Assembly: GCA_002501535.1 (NCBI GenBank)
Contig: DLTY01000005.1
Coordinates: 1-26,082, forward strand
Source: a bacterium UBP7_UBA7824
Lineage (GTDB): Bacteria; UBP7; UBA6624
Direction of reading: 5' to 3'
Length of the DNA stretch: 26,082 nucleotides
A program made the translations under genes and the position numbers. Positions 8,032 through 15,280 of this stretch are shown piece by piece (the stretch's first letter is position 1; the number at the start of each line of letters is the position of its first letter). The notes under the pieces were generated by a model. It saw only the letters and a program-made list of their open reading frames with translations. It was not told where the DNA came from and did not search any database.

Positions 8032-9252
8032 ATGACTAAATTTATTAAAGATATATTTCAAAATTTAGAAAAAATAAAGGAAGCTGGAACATGGAAAAGA
8101 GAAAGGATTTTACAAGGGAGACAAGGAACGACAATCACCGTCCAGGATAAAAAAGTTTTAAACTTTTGCGCAAATAATTACCTAGGTCTTGCTAATCATC
8201 CCAAAGTTATTGACGCAGCTAAAAAAGCAATAGACGAATGGGGTTATGGAATGTCTAGCGTAAGGTTTATTTGTGGAACCCAGGATGTTCATATCGAATT
8301 GGAAAAACGAATTTCAAATTTTTTAGATATGGAAGATTCAATTTTATATGTTGCATGCTTTGATGCAAATGGTGGGGTTTTTGAGCCTTTGCTAGATGAA
8401 AATGACGCTATTGTGACAGCATCATTAAATCACGCTTCCATCATTGATGGAATCAGGTTATGTAAAGCTAAGAGGTATATTTATGCTCATGATGATCTAA
8501 ACAGTCTTGAAGAAAATCTAAAGAAAGCTCGTTCTTCTGGGGCAAAAAATATTTTGGTAGCTACTGATGGAGTTTTTTCCATGGACGGGGATATAGCTAA
8601 AGTTGATGAAATTTTGAATTTAACAAAATCTTATGATGGCATTTTGATGGTTGATGACAGTCATGCAACTGGCTTTATTGGAGCCAATGGAAAAGGTACA
8701 CCTGAATTTTGTAATGTTCATGGGAAGGTTGACATCATATCTTCAACACTAGGGAAAGCTTTAGGTGGAGCTAACGGAGGGTTTATTAGTGCTAAAAAAG
8801 AAATTATTTCAATGCTGAGACAAAAAAGCAGACCATATTTATTCAGCAATACTGTTGCTCCTGTTGTCGCTGCAACATCAATTTCCGTTTTGGACATCTT
8901 GGAAAGCAAGGATTCTCCATTACAAAAATTAACCAAGAATACTGAACATTTTCGTGATGGTATCAAAAAAACCGGTTTAATCATCAAGGAAGGTTCTCAT
9001 CCAATTGTGCCAGTTATGCTTTATAACGCAAAATTAGCAAATGCATTTGCTGAAAAGCTGTTAGATCTAGGTATATATGTTATTGGTTTTTCTTTTCCTG
9101 TTGTCCCTAAAGATCAAGCAAGAATCAGGGTTCAAATATCAGCAGCTCATTCAAAAGATGAAATCAACAAAGCCATTCGAAGTTTTGAAGAGGTTGCTAA
9201 TAGTTTAGGTATTCTTGGCAAGGATAAGGAATACTTGGTAAATTGGAAGTGA
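8032..9252 (+). CDS. kbl: Glycine C-acetyltransferase (2-amino-3-ketobutyrate CoA ligase)
   Basis: A PLP enzyme of the alpha-oxoamine synthase family (fold type I). With CoA it cleaves 2-amino-3-ketobutyrate to glycine and acetyl-CoA. The PLP lysine is Lys242 in 'STLGKALGGANGG', the cofactor Asp and His are in 'VDDSHATGF' (207-215), and 'FCANNYLGLANHP' (45-57) is the family N-terminal signature. The 406-residue length is typical. The close relatives KAS and AONS (biotin synthesis) share these motifs, but the position two bases after tdh strongly supports Kbl. No gcv genes are in view to use the glycine. Start ATG 8032. Confidence 0.94.
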   Translation: MTKFIKDIFQNLEKIKEAGTWKRERILQGRQGTTITVQDKKVLNFCANNYLGLANHPKVIDAAKKAIDEWGYGMSSVRFICGTQDVHIELEKRISNFLDMEDSILYVACFDANGGVFEPLLDENDAIVTASLNHASIIDGIRLCKAKRYIYAHDDLNSLEENLKKARSSGAKNILVATDGVFSMDGDIAKVDEILNLTKSYDGILMVDDSHATGFIGANGKGTPEFCNVHGKVDIISSTLGKALGGANGGFISAKKEIISMLRQKSRPYLFSNTVAPVVAATSISVLDILESKDSPLQKLTKNTEHFRDGIKKTGLIIKEGSHPIVPVMLYNAKLANAFAEKLLDLGIYVIGFSFPVVPKDQARIRVQISAAHSKDEINKAIRSFEEVANSLGILGKDKEYLVNWK

Positions 9253-9261
9253 TTTTTAAAT

Positions 9262-10131
9262 ATGAAAATTATTAATTGTTTTTTAGTTTTGATTTTTTGT
9301 TTTAATTCCTGCGCTAGTCCTCAAGATGTAAATGTGAAAAAAAGGATTTTAGTTACGCATGAAATGATTAAAGATTTTATTTTTTGGATTGCTGATGATG
9401 AATATGAAGTTGTATCCATTTATGGCAAAAATCAAAACCCTTTTAAAGATGCTCCACAACAAATAGATGAAAGGGATTTTATTTCTTTTTTTACCATGTG
9501 TCAAAAGTGGGAAAAAAATGCAGTTAGAGTTGCTAGTGACAAAAGACCAAAATCTTTTATAACCATGAAAGATCCAAGGGTTGATATTGATTGCAGCTCA
9601 GGTTCTCCATGGTTACATGGAGCTTTTTTGACGGAATATCTTTACGAAACAGCATCATCATTAGCGCAAATTAATCCTTTTAAAACAGAGGAGTATTTTC
9701 AGCGAGCAGAGCTTTTGAGTGAAGAGCTGAATGAATTTACTATCAATATGCGAGTTTTAAAAATGCCAGATTTAAAACTTCCAGAAGGTTTAAGGCTTGC
9801 TGTATATTCGTCCTTTGGTTATGAGTTTCTAGGCTATATAGGTACGGCTCCATATATGAAATTTGTAACTATGCCTTCAGACCTTGTGTTCCCGAGTGAT
9901 TTAAAGATTTTAAAAGAAGATAATTTTCCTCCAGAATTAATAGTTTTTACAAGTTATGCTGATGAAAATGTCATCAAAATGTTTAAAGATGAAGGTTTTC
10001 CTACCGTTGTCATAAATCTATTTCCTTCTGATTTTGAAGATAATGTTAGCCCCGTGCAGTTTATAGAAAAAAATTACAGAAAAGTTAGATCAGCAATGCT
10101 AAATCTTGTTGATTCTTTGCCGCCCAGCTAA
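9262..10131 (+). CDS. Lipoprotein resembling a TroA/ZnuA-type binding protein with lost metal ligands
   Basis: A 289-residue predicted lipoprotein; residues 1-17 end in FNSC with Cys17 lipidated. The layout resembles cluster A-I metal-binding proteins: 'RILVTHEMIKDFIFWI' at the start of the first lobe, a long linking helix around residues 120-160 ('YLYETASSLAQINPFKTEEYFQRAELLSEEL'-type, broken here for length), and 'LAVYSSFGYEFLGYIG' where family members have the 'HDAFGYFA..YGL' region. The usual metal-binding histidines appear absent: the DPH position reads NPF, and the HxWLDP position reads SPWLHG. No permease or ATPase gene is next to it. It follows kbl by nine bases and may share that operon. 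Its last 47 bases overlap the convergent gene on the other strand. The fold assignment is inference from a handful of motifs and could be wrong. Confidence 0.5.
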   Translation: MKIINCFLVLIFCFNSCASPQDVNVKKRILVTHEMIKDFIFWIADDEYEVVSIYGKNQNPFKDAPQQIDERDFISFFTMCQKWEKNAVRVASDKRPKSFITMKDPRVDIDCSSGSPWLHGAFLTEYLYETASSLAQINPFKTEEYFQRAELLSEELNEFTINMRVLKMPDLKLPEGLRLAVYSSFGYEFLGYIGTAPYMKFVTMPSDLVFPSDLKILKEDNFPPELIVFTSYADENVIKMFKDEGFPTVVINLFPSDFEDNVSPVQFIEKNYRKVRSAMLNLVDSLPPS

Positions 10132-10525
10132 TACAACCTTGAACTAAAGATCTAGCACTGGACTCCGAGAATAAATCAACCATATCAGCCGCAATTTTTG
10201 AACATAGTGGCGGATCCATTTTTCTTGGTCCCAAAAGCAACCAAAAACCATATCGAATAGCCGATTTTTCAGGATTGCCTATAATCTTAAATTCTTTGTT
10301 CTTGGACTCAAGGCATAGCGTTATGTATGTATCAATTTGTTCAAGATTTTTTTCTATATTGTTTAGGTGATTTAAAATTCTTTTTTTATTTTTTTCCATT
10401 TGTTTTTTGTCTTTCTCTTCCGAGGAAAAAATTAATTTCAAAAAGCATTTTGAGAGTTTTTGGTTTGATGAATTATGCATCATTAAGGTTTGCATTAAGA
10501 ACAAATGTGTTTGATTTTTATCCAT
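10085..10525 (-). CDS. Unknown lysine-rich protein, 146 residues
   Basis: I do not recognise this family. The start is the ATG at 10525 (reverse strand), because GGGGAGG lies just upstream of it; the longer in-frame ATG at 10540 would include that site. Residues 40-75 are very rich in Lys, Glu and Asn and probably form a charged helix or coiled coil. The C-terminal part ('SKIAADMVDLFSESSARSL') looks like amphipathic helices, with a cysteine at residue 131. There is no signal peptide or membrane helix. It overlaps the upstream 74-residue gene by eight bases and is the third gene of the UbiA operon. Its 3' end overlaps the opposing lipoprotein gene by 47 bases. That a plausible ribosome binding site and operon overlap exist argues it is a real gene. 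Confidence 0.65.
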   Translation of the reverse strand: MDKNQTHLFLMQTLMMHNSSNQKLSKCFLKLIFSSEEKDKKQMEKNKKRILNHLNNIEKNLEQIDTYITLCLESKNKEFKIIGNPEKSAIRYGFWLLLGPRKMDPPLCSKIAADMVDLFSESSARSLVQGCISWAAKNQQDLALLI

Positions 10526-10742
10526 CCTTAACCTCCCCATGTAACCATTTTTGTTTAAATGATTCGGTGTCCATCATTAAAAGATCATCCAATATGGAGA
10601 TTCTTCGCTTGTTTGCGTGATCGCTTTTGTCAGTGATGCATATCGGAATGATCATATTCTCTTCACGATCTCTTATGTTGACAATCCACACATTAGTATC
10701 TTGATTCTCCATCATTACTGTAAATCTTTTTGATGCATTCAT
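10518..10742 (-). CDS. Unknown small protein, 74 residues
   Basis: A small soluble protein I do not recognise. The start is ATG 10742, four-base overlap (ATGA) with the stop of the UbiA-family gene; the frame also stays open further upstream but that part lies inside the UbiA gene. An AAGGA lies about ten bases before the ATG. The N-terminal half alternates short strands ('RFTVMMENQDTNVWIVNIRD'), the C-terminal half is helical ('RISILDDLLMMDTESFKQKWL'). No cysteines beyond one at residue 35, no signal peptide. Translational coupling with the prenyltransferase above and the 146-residue protein below suggests a shared process, but nothing in the sequence says which. Confidence 0.65.
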   Translation of the reverse strand: MNASKRFTVMMENQDTNVWIVNIRDREENMIIPICITDKSDHANKRRISILDDLLMMDTESFKQKWLHGEVKDG

Positions 10743-11614
10743 AATGTGTATCCTTGCATTAATATAACAGCTGATAACCACAAGAGCAAGTTGGTGATTG
10801 AGTTTTTGTCATTTAATAACATTTCCTCAGGAGTTTTAATCATGTCATCTCTTTCGAGCAATAAAAGATATCTAAAAATACCAAAAGCAACAAAAGGTAA
10901 TGTGAAAATTAAGAAAAACAACCCTCTTTCAGGTGTATTTAAACCATAAAGACAATAAATCAAAAGATTCATCAAAGCCAGTGATCTTGAAATTCCAATC
11001 AAGTATTCAAGTTTGTAGTGAGAAAGAACAGGCCTGAAGTAAAAATTGCCTTTTGCGGATCTGAATTCAGCACATCTTTTTCCAAATGATAGTAACAGCG
11101 CCATCATAAAGCCAGCAACTACAAGCCATTCACTCACGTTTATGCCCACAGCCCATGTTCCTGCAAGAATCCTTATTAAAAAATGTAAAGAAAGAACAAT
11201 TATTTCAACAATAGGTATATTTTTTAGAAACTTGGAATATAAGCACGTCATTGTGAAGTAGATAGAAACAATAAATAACATTTCTTTTTTTACTAATTGA
11301 TGTTCTGCTCCTAGAGTCATTGTTGCAATAAGCAAAAATAGGAACCACCACGCTGAATTTATTGACTGTCTTGTTTTTTTATGCAGTGGATTTTTCAGAT
11401 CTTTTTTTTGATCAATAATGTCATTTACCGCATAACCCACGGTTGAAGCGAGGCAAAAAAGAATGATTCCATATAAAACTTCAATCAATATTGAGGAATT
11501 TGAAATTATTGGTTCCCCCGTATTGACACCTCCAAAAATTACACCAACCAACAAAAGTGAATTTTTTATCCATGATTTGTATCTAGGACCGCGCCAAGTT
11601 ATGCCTTTGTTCAT
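10739..11614 (-). CDS. UbiA-family prenyltransferase, DPPR synthase-like
   Basis: A 291-residue membrane protein with about eight or nine hydrophobic helices. The first aspartate-rich motif of the UbiA superfamily is clear: NDIIDQKKD (64-72) followed by 'NPLHKKTRQ'. 'LLLSFGKRCAEFR' and the later 'YLIGI' region match the pattern of decaprenylphosphoryl-5-phosphoribose (DPPR) synthases ('KRYAEL...YL') better than quinone or heme enzymes, which carry a second Asp-rich motif in that place. Such enzymes transfer a phosphoribosyl group from PRPP to a polyprenyl phosphate, making a lipid-linked pentose for envelope glycans. The exact acceptor and product here are inference. It is divergent from the sigma factor gene, starts at ATG 11614 without a clear Shine-Dalgarno sequence, and heads a three-gene operon. 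Confidence 0.82.
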   Translation of the reverse strand: MNKGITWRGPRYKSWIKNSLLLVGVIFGGVNTGEPIISNSSILIEVLYGIILFCLASTVGYAVNDIIDQKKDLKNPLHKKTRQSINSAWWFLFLLIATMTLGAEHQLVKKEMLFIVSIYFTMTCLYSKFLKNIPIVEIIVLSLHFLIRILAGTWAVGINVSEWLVVAGFMMALLLSFGKRCAEFRSAKGNFYFRPVLSHYKLEYLIGISRSLALMNLLIYCLYGLNTPERGLFFLIFTLPFVAFGIFRYLLLLERDDMIKTPEEMLLNDKNSITNLLLWLSAVILMQGYTL

Positions 11615-11677
11615 TTTTTTATTTAGAATTGAGTATACTCATAAGATTAACGTTAAATATTATATTTGGAGGTAGTT
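11615..11677. promoter_or_regulatory. Divergent promoter region between the UbiA-family gene and the sigma factor gene
   Basis: This 63-base, very AT-rich gap must hold the starts of transcription for both operons. It contains two perfect ten-base palindromes, GAGTATACTC at 11631-11640 and TTAACGTTAA at 11647-11656, with centres 16 bases apart. The sigma gene's ribosome binding site GGAGG is at 11668-11672. Several TATA-like hexamers exist, but the base composition makes them unreliable, so I do not assign a -10 box. Confidence 0.5.
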
Positions 11678-13105
11678 TTGACTGATTATCCAACCGATGG
11701 CATACATGACGAGCTAGAAAGAGAGATTTCGTCGTATGGCGATGAAGCAGATGAAGAAAATCTTGAAACGGGAATAGATTTTGCTGTACATCAGGATTTG
11801 ATCCAGGAAGTTATTGATTTAAGCGCTTTAAAAGGTTATCTAACAACAGATGAAGTCCAACGTTTTATCGAAGAGAGGGATTTGGACCCAGAAACCATTA
11901 ATGGCTTATGGGCAAAACTTGAAGAAGATGGAGTTCAGGTTTTCACAGAAGAAGAATTAGCTAAGGGTTCAAAAAAGGTTAAAGATAGAAGGAGAAGAAG
12001 GGAAGAGGATCATTTTATCTCCGACACTGTTAAATATTTTTTAAAAGAAATCAGTCATGATTACTTATTGTCAAGAGATGAAGAAAGAAATTTAGCACAG
12101 GGTAAAGATGCGGGTGATGAGGATGCTGTTGAAACATTAGCTTCCAGCAATTTTAGACTCGTTGTCTCCATTGCTAGGAAATATTCCGGAAGAGGACTTT
12201 CTTTTGTTGACCTTATCCAGGAGGGTGTTTCAGGCTTGATGAGAGCTATTCAAAAATTTGACCATTCAAAAGGTTTTAAGTTTTCAACATATGCAACTTG
12301 GTGGATACGTCAAGCTATTACAAGAGCTTTAGCTGACCAGGGTAACATAGTTAGAAGACCAGTTCATATGGTTGAAACTATTAACAGATATCGCAAGATT
12401 GAAAGCCAGTTTGAACAAGAGCAAGGAAGGAAGCCAGATATGGAAGAAATGGCGTATGCTTTAGGTTTGATTAGCCCAGATAAAGAAGAACAAGTGATGG
12501 ATACTCTTGCAATATACAGAACTGCAGAACAGGATTTTAAAAGTAAATTCAGGCGTCCTCCTTCATGGAAAAAAGAAAGAGGAGATCTTTACGAAATAGC
12601 TCAACGTTGCAGTATACCAGTGCCCCCTAGATCTGTTCATGGTGTCGGGTGGGCTCCAGAAAACAGAATGACAAAAGAAGATAGAACAGTATTGCGAGAC
12701 TTTAAAAAGAATTTAGATGAATGGGGAAGAGCTGTTGCTAGAATTTTAGAAATACAAAGATATGCCCAAGGAATCCTGTCTTTAGAGTTACCTATTGGGG
12801 ATGACGAAGATGCTTTATTGAAGGATTACATTGAAGACAAGAAGATACCATTACCTGATTATGAGGTTGGGCAAGACTTCCTCAAGCGAGATTTAAATCG
12901 AATACTATCAAATCTTCTTGATGAAAGAGAGTATGAGGTCCTGGCGTTAAGGTATGGTTTAACTAATGCAACACCTTTAACATTGGAAGAAGTTGGAAGA
13001 AAATTAAATGTAACAAGGGAAAGGGTTAGGCAGATTGAAAATCGAGCTATTAAAAAACTTAGAAATTCTCCTGATGCTGAAAAGCTATCAGATTATATTG
13101 ATTAA
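11678..13105 (+). CDS. rpoD: Primary sigma factor (RpoD/SigA type) with an apparent duplicated region 3
   Basis: A 475-residue sigma-70 protein, probably the housekeeping factor since it has region 1.1 (about 38-90). Regions 1.2 (about 111-140), 2 (155-222, with the RpoD box '[20 protein letters not shown]' and '[14 protein letters not shown]'), the 3.2 finger ('[17 protein letters not shown]', 371-387) and 4 (401-475, helix-turn-helix '[21 protein letters not shown]') are all present. The span between 'MAYALG' and 'LSLELPIG' is about 104 residues where roughly 20 is usual. The extra part looks like a second, degenerate copy of region 3 (see findings). The start is TTG at 11678, set by GGAGG at 11668-11672; an earlier in-frame TTG at 11666 would overlap that site. 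It heads an operon with efp five bases downstream. Function in promoter recognition is secure; the effect of the insert is not known. Confidence 0.93.
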   Translation: MTDYPTDGIHDELEREISSYGDEADEENLETGIDFAVHQDLIQEVIDLSALKGYLTTDEVQRFIEERDLDPETINGLWAKLEEDGVQVFTEEELAKGSKKVKDRRRRREEDHFISDTVKYFLKEISHDYLLSRDEERNLAQGKDAGDEDAVETLASSNFRLVVSIARKYSGRGLSFVDLIQEGVSGLMRAIQKFDHSKGFKFSTYATWWIRQAITRALADQGNIVRRPVHMVETINRYRKIESQFEQEQGRKPDMEEMAYALGLISPDKEEQVMDTLAIYRTAEQDFKSKFRRPPSWKKERGDLYEIAQRCSIPVPPRSVHGVGWAPENRMTKEDRTVLRDFKKNLDEWGRAVARILEIQRYAQGILSLELPIGDDEDALLKDYIEDKKIPLPDYEVGQDFLKRDLNRILSNLLDEREYEVLALRYGLTNATPLTLEEVGRKLNVTRERVRQIENRAIKKLRNSPDAEKLSDYID

Positions 13106-13110
13106 CTAAT

Positions 13111-13668
13111 ATGAAGATTAACGTTAATGACTTGAAACCAGGCATGGTGATTGATTACAGAGGACAATATTTTAAAATTGTTTCAACAGAGCATATGAAA
13201 ATGGGAAGGCAGAGTGGATTTCTTCAAGCTAAAATGAAAAACCTTAATTCTGGCTCAACTATATCTAATAGATTTAATGGTGGAGAGAAAGTTGAAAAGT
13301 GTCATTATCAAGAATTAGAAAGCAATCTTTCCTATAAAGATGGAGAGATGTTTGTTTTCATGGATGAGGAAACATGGGAAGAAGAAAGAATCCATTCCGA
13401 CCATGCAGATCGTATTGAATGGCTGGTGGAGGGAGAAAAAGCAGTTTTAATAAAATTAGATGGGAAAATAATATCTGTCTCTCCACCTAGCCATGTTATC
13501 AGAGAGGTTTTAGAGGCACCTCCTGCAGTAAAAGGTAATACTGCAACAGGAGCAACCAAAGAAGTTACCTTAAAAGGCAATATTAAGGTGCAGGCACCTT
13601 TGTTTATCAATGCTGGTGACAGGATCAAAGTCGATACTGAAAAGTATTCCTATATAGAACGTGCCTAA
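13111..13668 (+). CDS. efp: Translation elongation factor P
   Basis: EF-P binds between the P and E sites and relieves ribosome stalling at polyproline. The 185-residue protein has the three beta-barrel domains: KOW-like N-terminal domain (1-63), OB domain (65-127) and C-terminal OB domain ('VQAPLFINAGDRIKVDTEKYSYIERA'-type ending, which matches the EF-P signature). The tip of the first domain, normally PGKGQ in E. coli, reads MGRQS, so Arg33 takes the place of the modified Lys34. An EpmA-type lysine modification is therefore not expected. No EarP or EpmB gene is in the window. The gene starts five bases after the sigma stop without a visible Shine-Dalgarno sequence, suggesting coupling, and its stop overlaps the next start (TAATG). 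Confidence 0.95.
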   Translation: MKINVNDLKPGMVIDYRGQYFKIVSTEHMKMGRQSGFLQAKMKNLNSGSTISNRFNGGEKVEKCHYQELESNLSYKDGEMFVFMDEETWEEERIHSDHADRIEWLVEGEKAVLIKLDGKIISVSPPSHVIREVLEAPPAVKGNTATGATKEVTLKGNIKVQAPLFINAGDRIKVDTEKYSYIERA

Positions 13669-14387
13669 TGTCTTGGCTTGGTTTAGATTTTGGAAGCACT
13701 AATTTAAAAGCAGCTTTATTTAAAGATAATAGATTACATAAAAAGATCGGAAAGATTGATTTTACTGAACCTCTATCGGATGATTTGAAAGATGAGTTTG
13801 ATTCAGTATTGATTTCATCATCCAAGTCTGAAGGAACCACCAATGCTCTTATTGGCGGTTTACAGTTGAATAAAAAAATCATCAAAGTTTCAAATGTTCT
13901 TTCACCGGAAGATGTATATGTTCATGATTATGGAGAACCAGCTTTTGGAGAAGATCGAAGATTGTATTTTTTAGCAATGCAGAACATGACTTCCAATAAT
14001 AATTTTGGAGTCATTTCTCTTGGTACAGTATGCACATTATCAGTTTGGAAAAATAAAAATTTTTATGGAGGCAATCTTTTCCCAGGAAGAAGGTCTATTT
14101 ATAAAACGCTTGGCAGGGTGACAAGCCTTCCAGAAATAGAACCTAATTTTGATATGTCTTTTGGCAGGGGTTCGTCATGTGTTTCATCAGTTAGATCAGG
14201 TATAGACATGGGTTGGATAGCCATGATTAAAGAATTAAAATCTCTTTATGATTCCGAATTAGATGATATTGCTTGGTTTGTAACTGGTGGGGATTATCCT
14301 TCTGTTGCAAAGAACATTCAAGACAAATACATCAATGAACCGGATTTATTATGGAAAGGGATGGAGGTTTTAATTTCTAAGATATGA
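13668..14387 (+). CDS. Divergent type III pantothenate kinase-like protein (CoaX family)
   Basis: A 239-residue ASKHA-fold protein. Landmarks of CoaX, the first enzyme of coenzyme A synthesis, are present in order: 'LGLDFGSTN' (phosphate-1 loop, normally DIGNTN), 'PAFGEDRRL' (normally YGADR, with the catalytic Asp), 'SLGTVCTLSV' (normally DFGTATT), 'GGNLFPGRRS' (normally GGxIxPG) and 'FVTGGD' (normally TGG). The Asp before GT in the third motif is replaced by Leu, so substrate or activity may differ. Pantothenate kinase is the best guess; a related kinase or an inactive homolog is possible. It overlaps efp by one base and the next gene by four, within the sigma operon. Confidence 0.65.
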   Translation: MSWLGLDFGSTNLKAALFKDNRLHKKIGKIDFTEPLSDDLKDEFDSVLISSSKSEGTTNALIGGLQLNKKIIKVSNVLSPEDVYVHDYGEPAFGEDRRLYFLAMQNMTSNNNFGVISLGTVCTLSVWKNKNFYGGNLFPGRRSIYKTLGRVTSLPEIEPNFDMSFGRGSSCVSSVRSGIDMGWIAMIKELKSLYDSELDDIAWFVTGGDYPSVAKNIQDKYINEPDLLWKGMEVLISKI

Positions 14388-15280
14388 AGAAAATTGTTTC
14401 AATATCATTAGGTTCATCCTCTAGAGACCATTCCGTTGTGGTTAATTTCAATAATCAAGATTGGAAAATTTCTAGGATTGGCTGTGATGGCGATTTGGCT
14501 AAATGCAGACAAATGTATCTTGAAATGGACAATAAAGTCAATGCTTTTGGGATGGGAGGAATAGACAGATGGTTATGGGTTGGTGATAGAAAATATCAAT
14601 TTAACGATGCTGCAAAACTTGTTGCTGGTTTGAAAACTTTTACTGCAGATGGCTCAGGATTGAAACACTTTATTGAATCCGAGCTGGTCACAAGGTTGTT
14701 AAGTCAGAAAAAAATATTAAAAAAAACAGATAAAGTTTTAATGGTTTCAGGTTTAGACAGATGGGGAATGGCTAAAGCGTTTCACAAGGGAGGATGTGAT
14801 GTTCTTTATGGGGATTTAATTTTCGGATTAGACCTTCCGATAGGTATTAACCATTTGGATAAATTAGCAAGGGTGGGTAAGGCAATTCTTCCAATAGTTA
14901 CTAAATTACCATTTAAATGGTTATATCCAACAGGTGAAAAACAAGAAGAAAACACTGGAAAAGCTGCACGCTGGTTTAAAGGAAGAAATGTTATTGCAGG
15001 CGATTTTCATTACATAAAGAGAAACATCCCAAATGACTTAAGAGGAAAAACTATTGTTACAAACACAACAACAGAACATGATGTAAAGATGTTAAAGGAT
15101 AAAGGTTTGAAATGGTTAGTTACAACAACACCTCGTTTGGAGGGTAGAAGTTTTGGCACCAATGTAATAGAAGCTTTTTTCTTTGGGCTTAAAGCAAGTA
15201 ATAATCTAACACAGGATGATTACAAGACTTTATCCAAAGAATTGGATTTTTCAGGAAATATTGAGAGGTTGAACAAGTGA
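14384..15280 (+). CDS. Conserved protein of unknown function ('quinate 5-dehydrogenase'-labelled family)
   Basis: A 298-residue soluble protein. From memory it matches a conserved family in Firmicutes and Chloroflexi that databases often label quinate 5-dehydrogenase. I see no evidence for that activity: it lacks a clear Rossmann GxGxxG and the shikimate dehydrogenase substrate motif. Strongly patterned stretches include 'VSISLGSSSRDH' (5-16), 'AFGMGGIDRW' (54-63), 'DGSGLKH' (85-91), 'LPFKWLYPTGEKQ' (174-186), 'AGDFHYIKRN' (205-214), 'TNTTTEHD' (225-232) and 'EGRSFGTNVIEA' (250-261). These invariant Asp, His, Ser and Gly residues look like an active site. It overlaps the CoaX-like gene by four bases (ATGA) and lysS by four (GTGA), so it sits firmly in a housekeeping operon. 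Confidence 0.85.
   Translation: MKKIVSISLGSSSRDHSVVVNFNNQDWKISRIGCDGDLAKCRQMYLEMDNKVNAFGMGGIDRWLWVGDRKYQFNDAAKLVAGLKTFTADGSGLKHFIESELVTRLLSQKKILKKTDKVLMVSGLDRWGMAKAFHKGGCDVLYGDLIFGLDLPIGINHLDKLARVGKAILPIVTKLPFKWLYPTGEKQEENTGKAARWFKGRNVIAGDFHYIKRNIPNDLRGKTIVTNTTTEHDVKMLKDKGLKWLVTTTPRLEGRSFGTNVIEAFFFGLKASNNLTQDDYKTLSKELDFSGNIERLNK

Noticed and set aside
10327..10620. Forward-strand open frame of 97 residues opposite the unknown small genes
   Set aside because: It is opposite two reverse-strand genes with plausible ribosome binding sites and operon overlaps, and its phenylalanine-rich translation looks like the complement of lysine-rich coding DNA.
13533..13541. A further GGTAATAC match inside efp
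   Set aside because: It is coding sequence, matches only part of the 14-base word and is not near a start codon.
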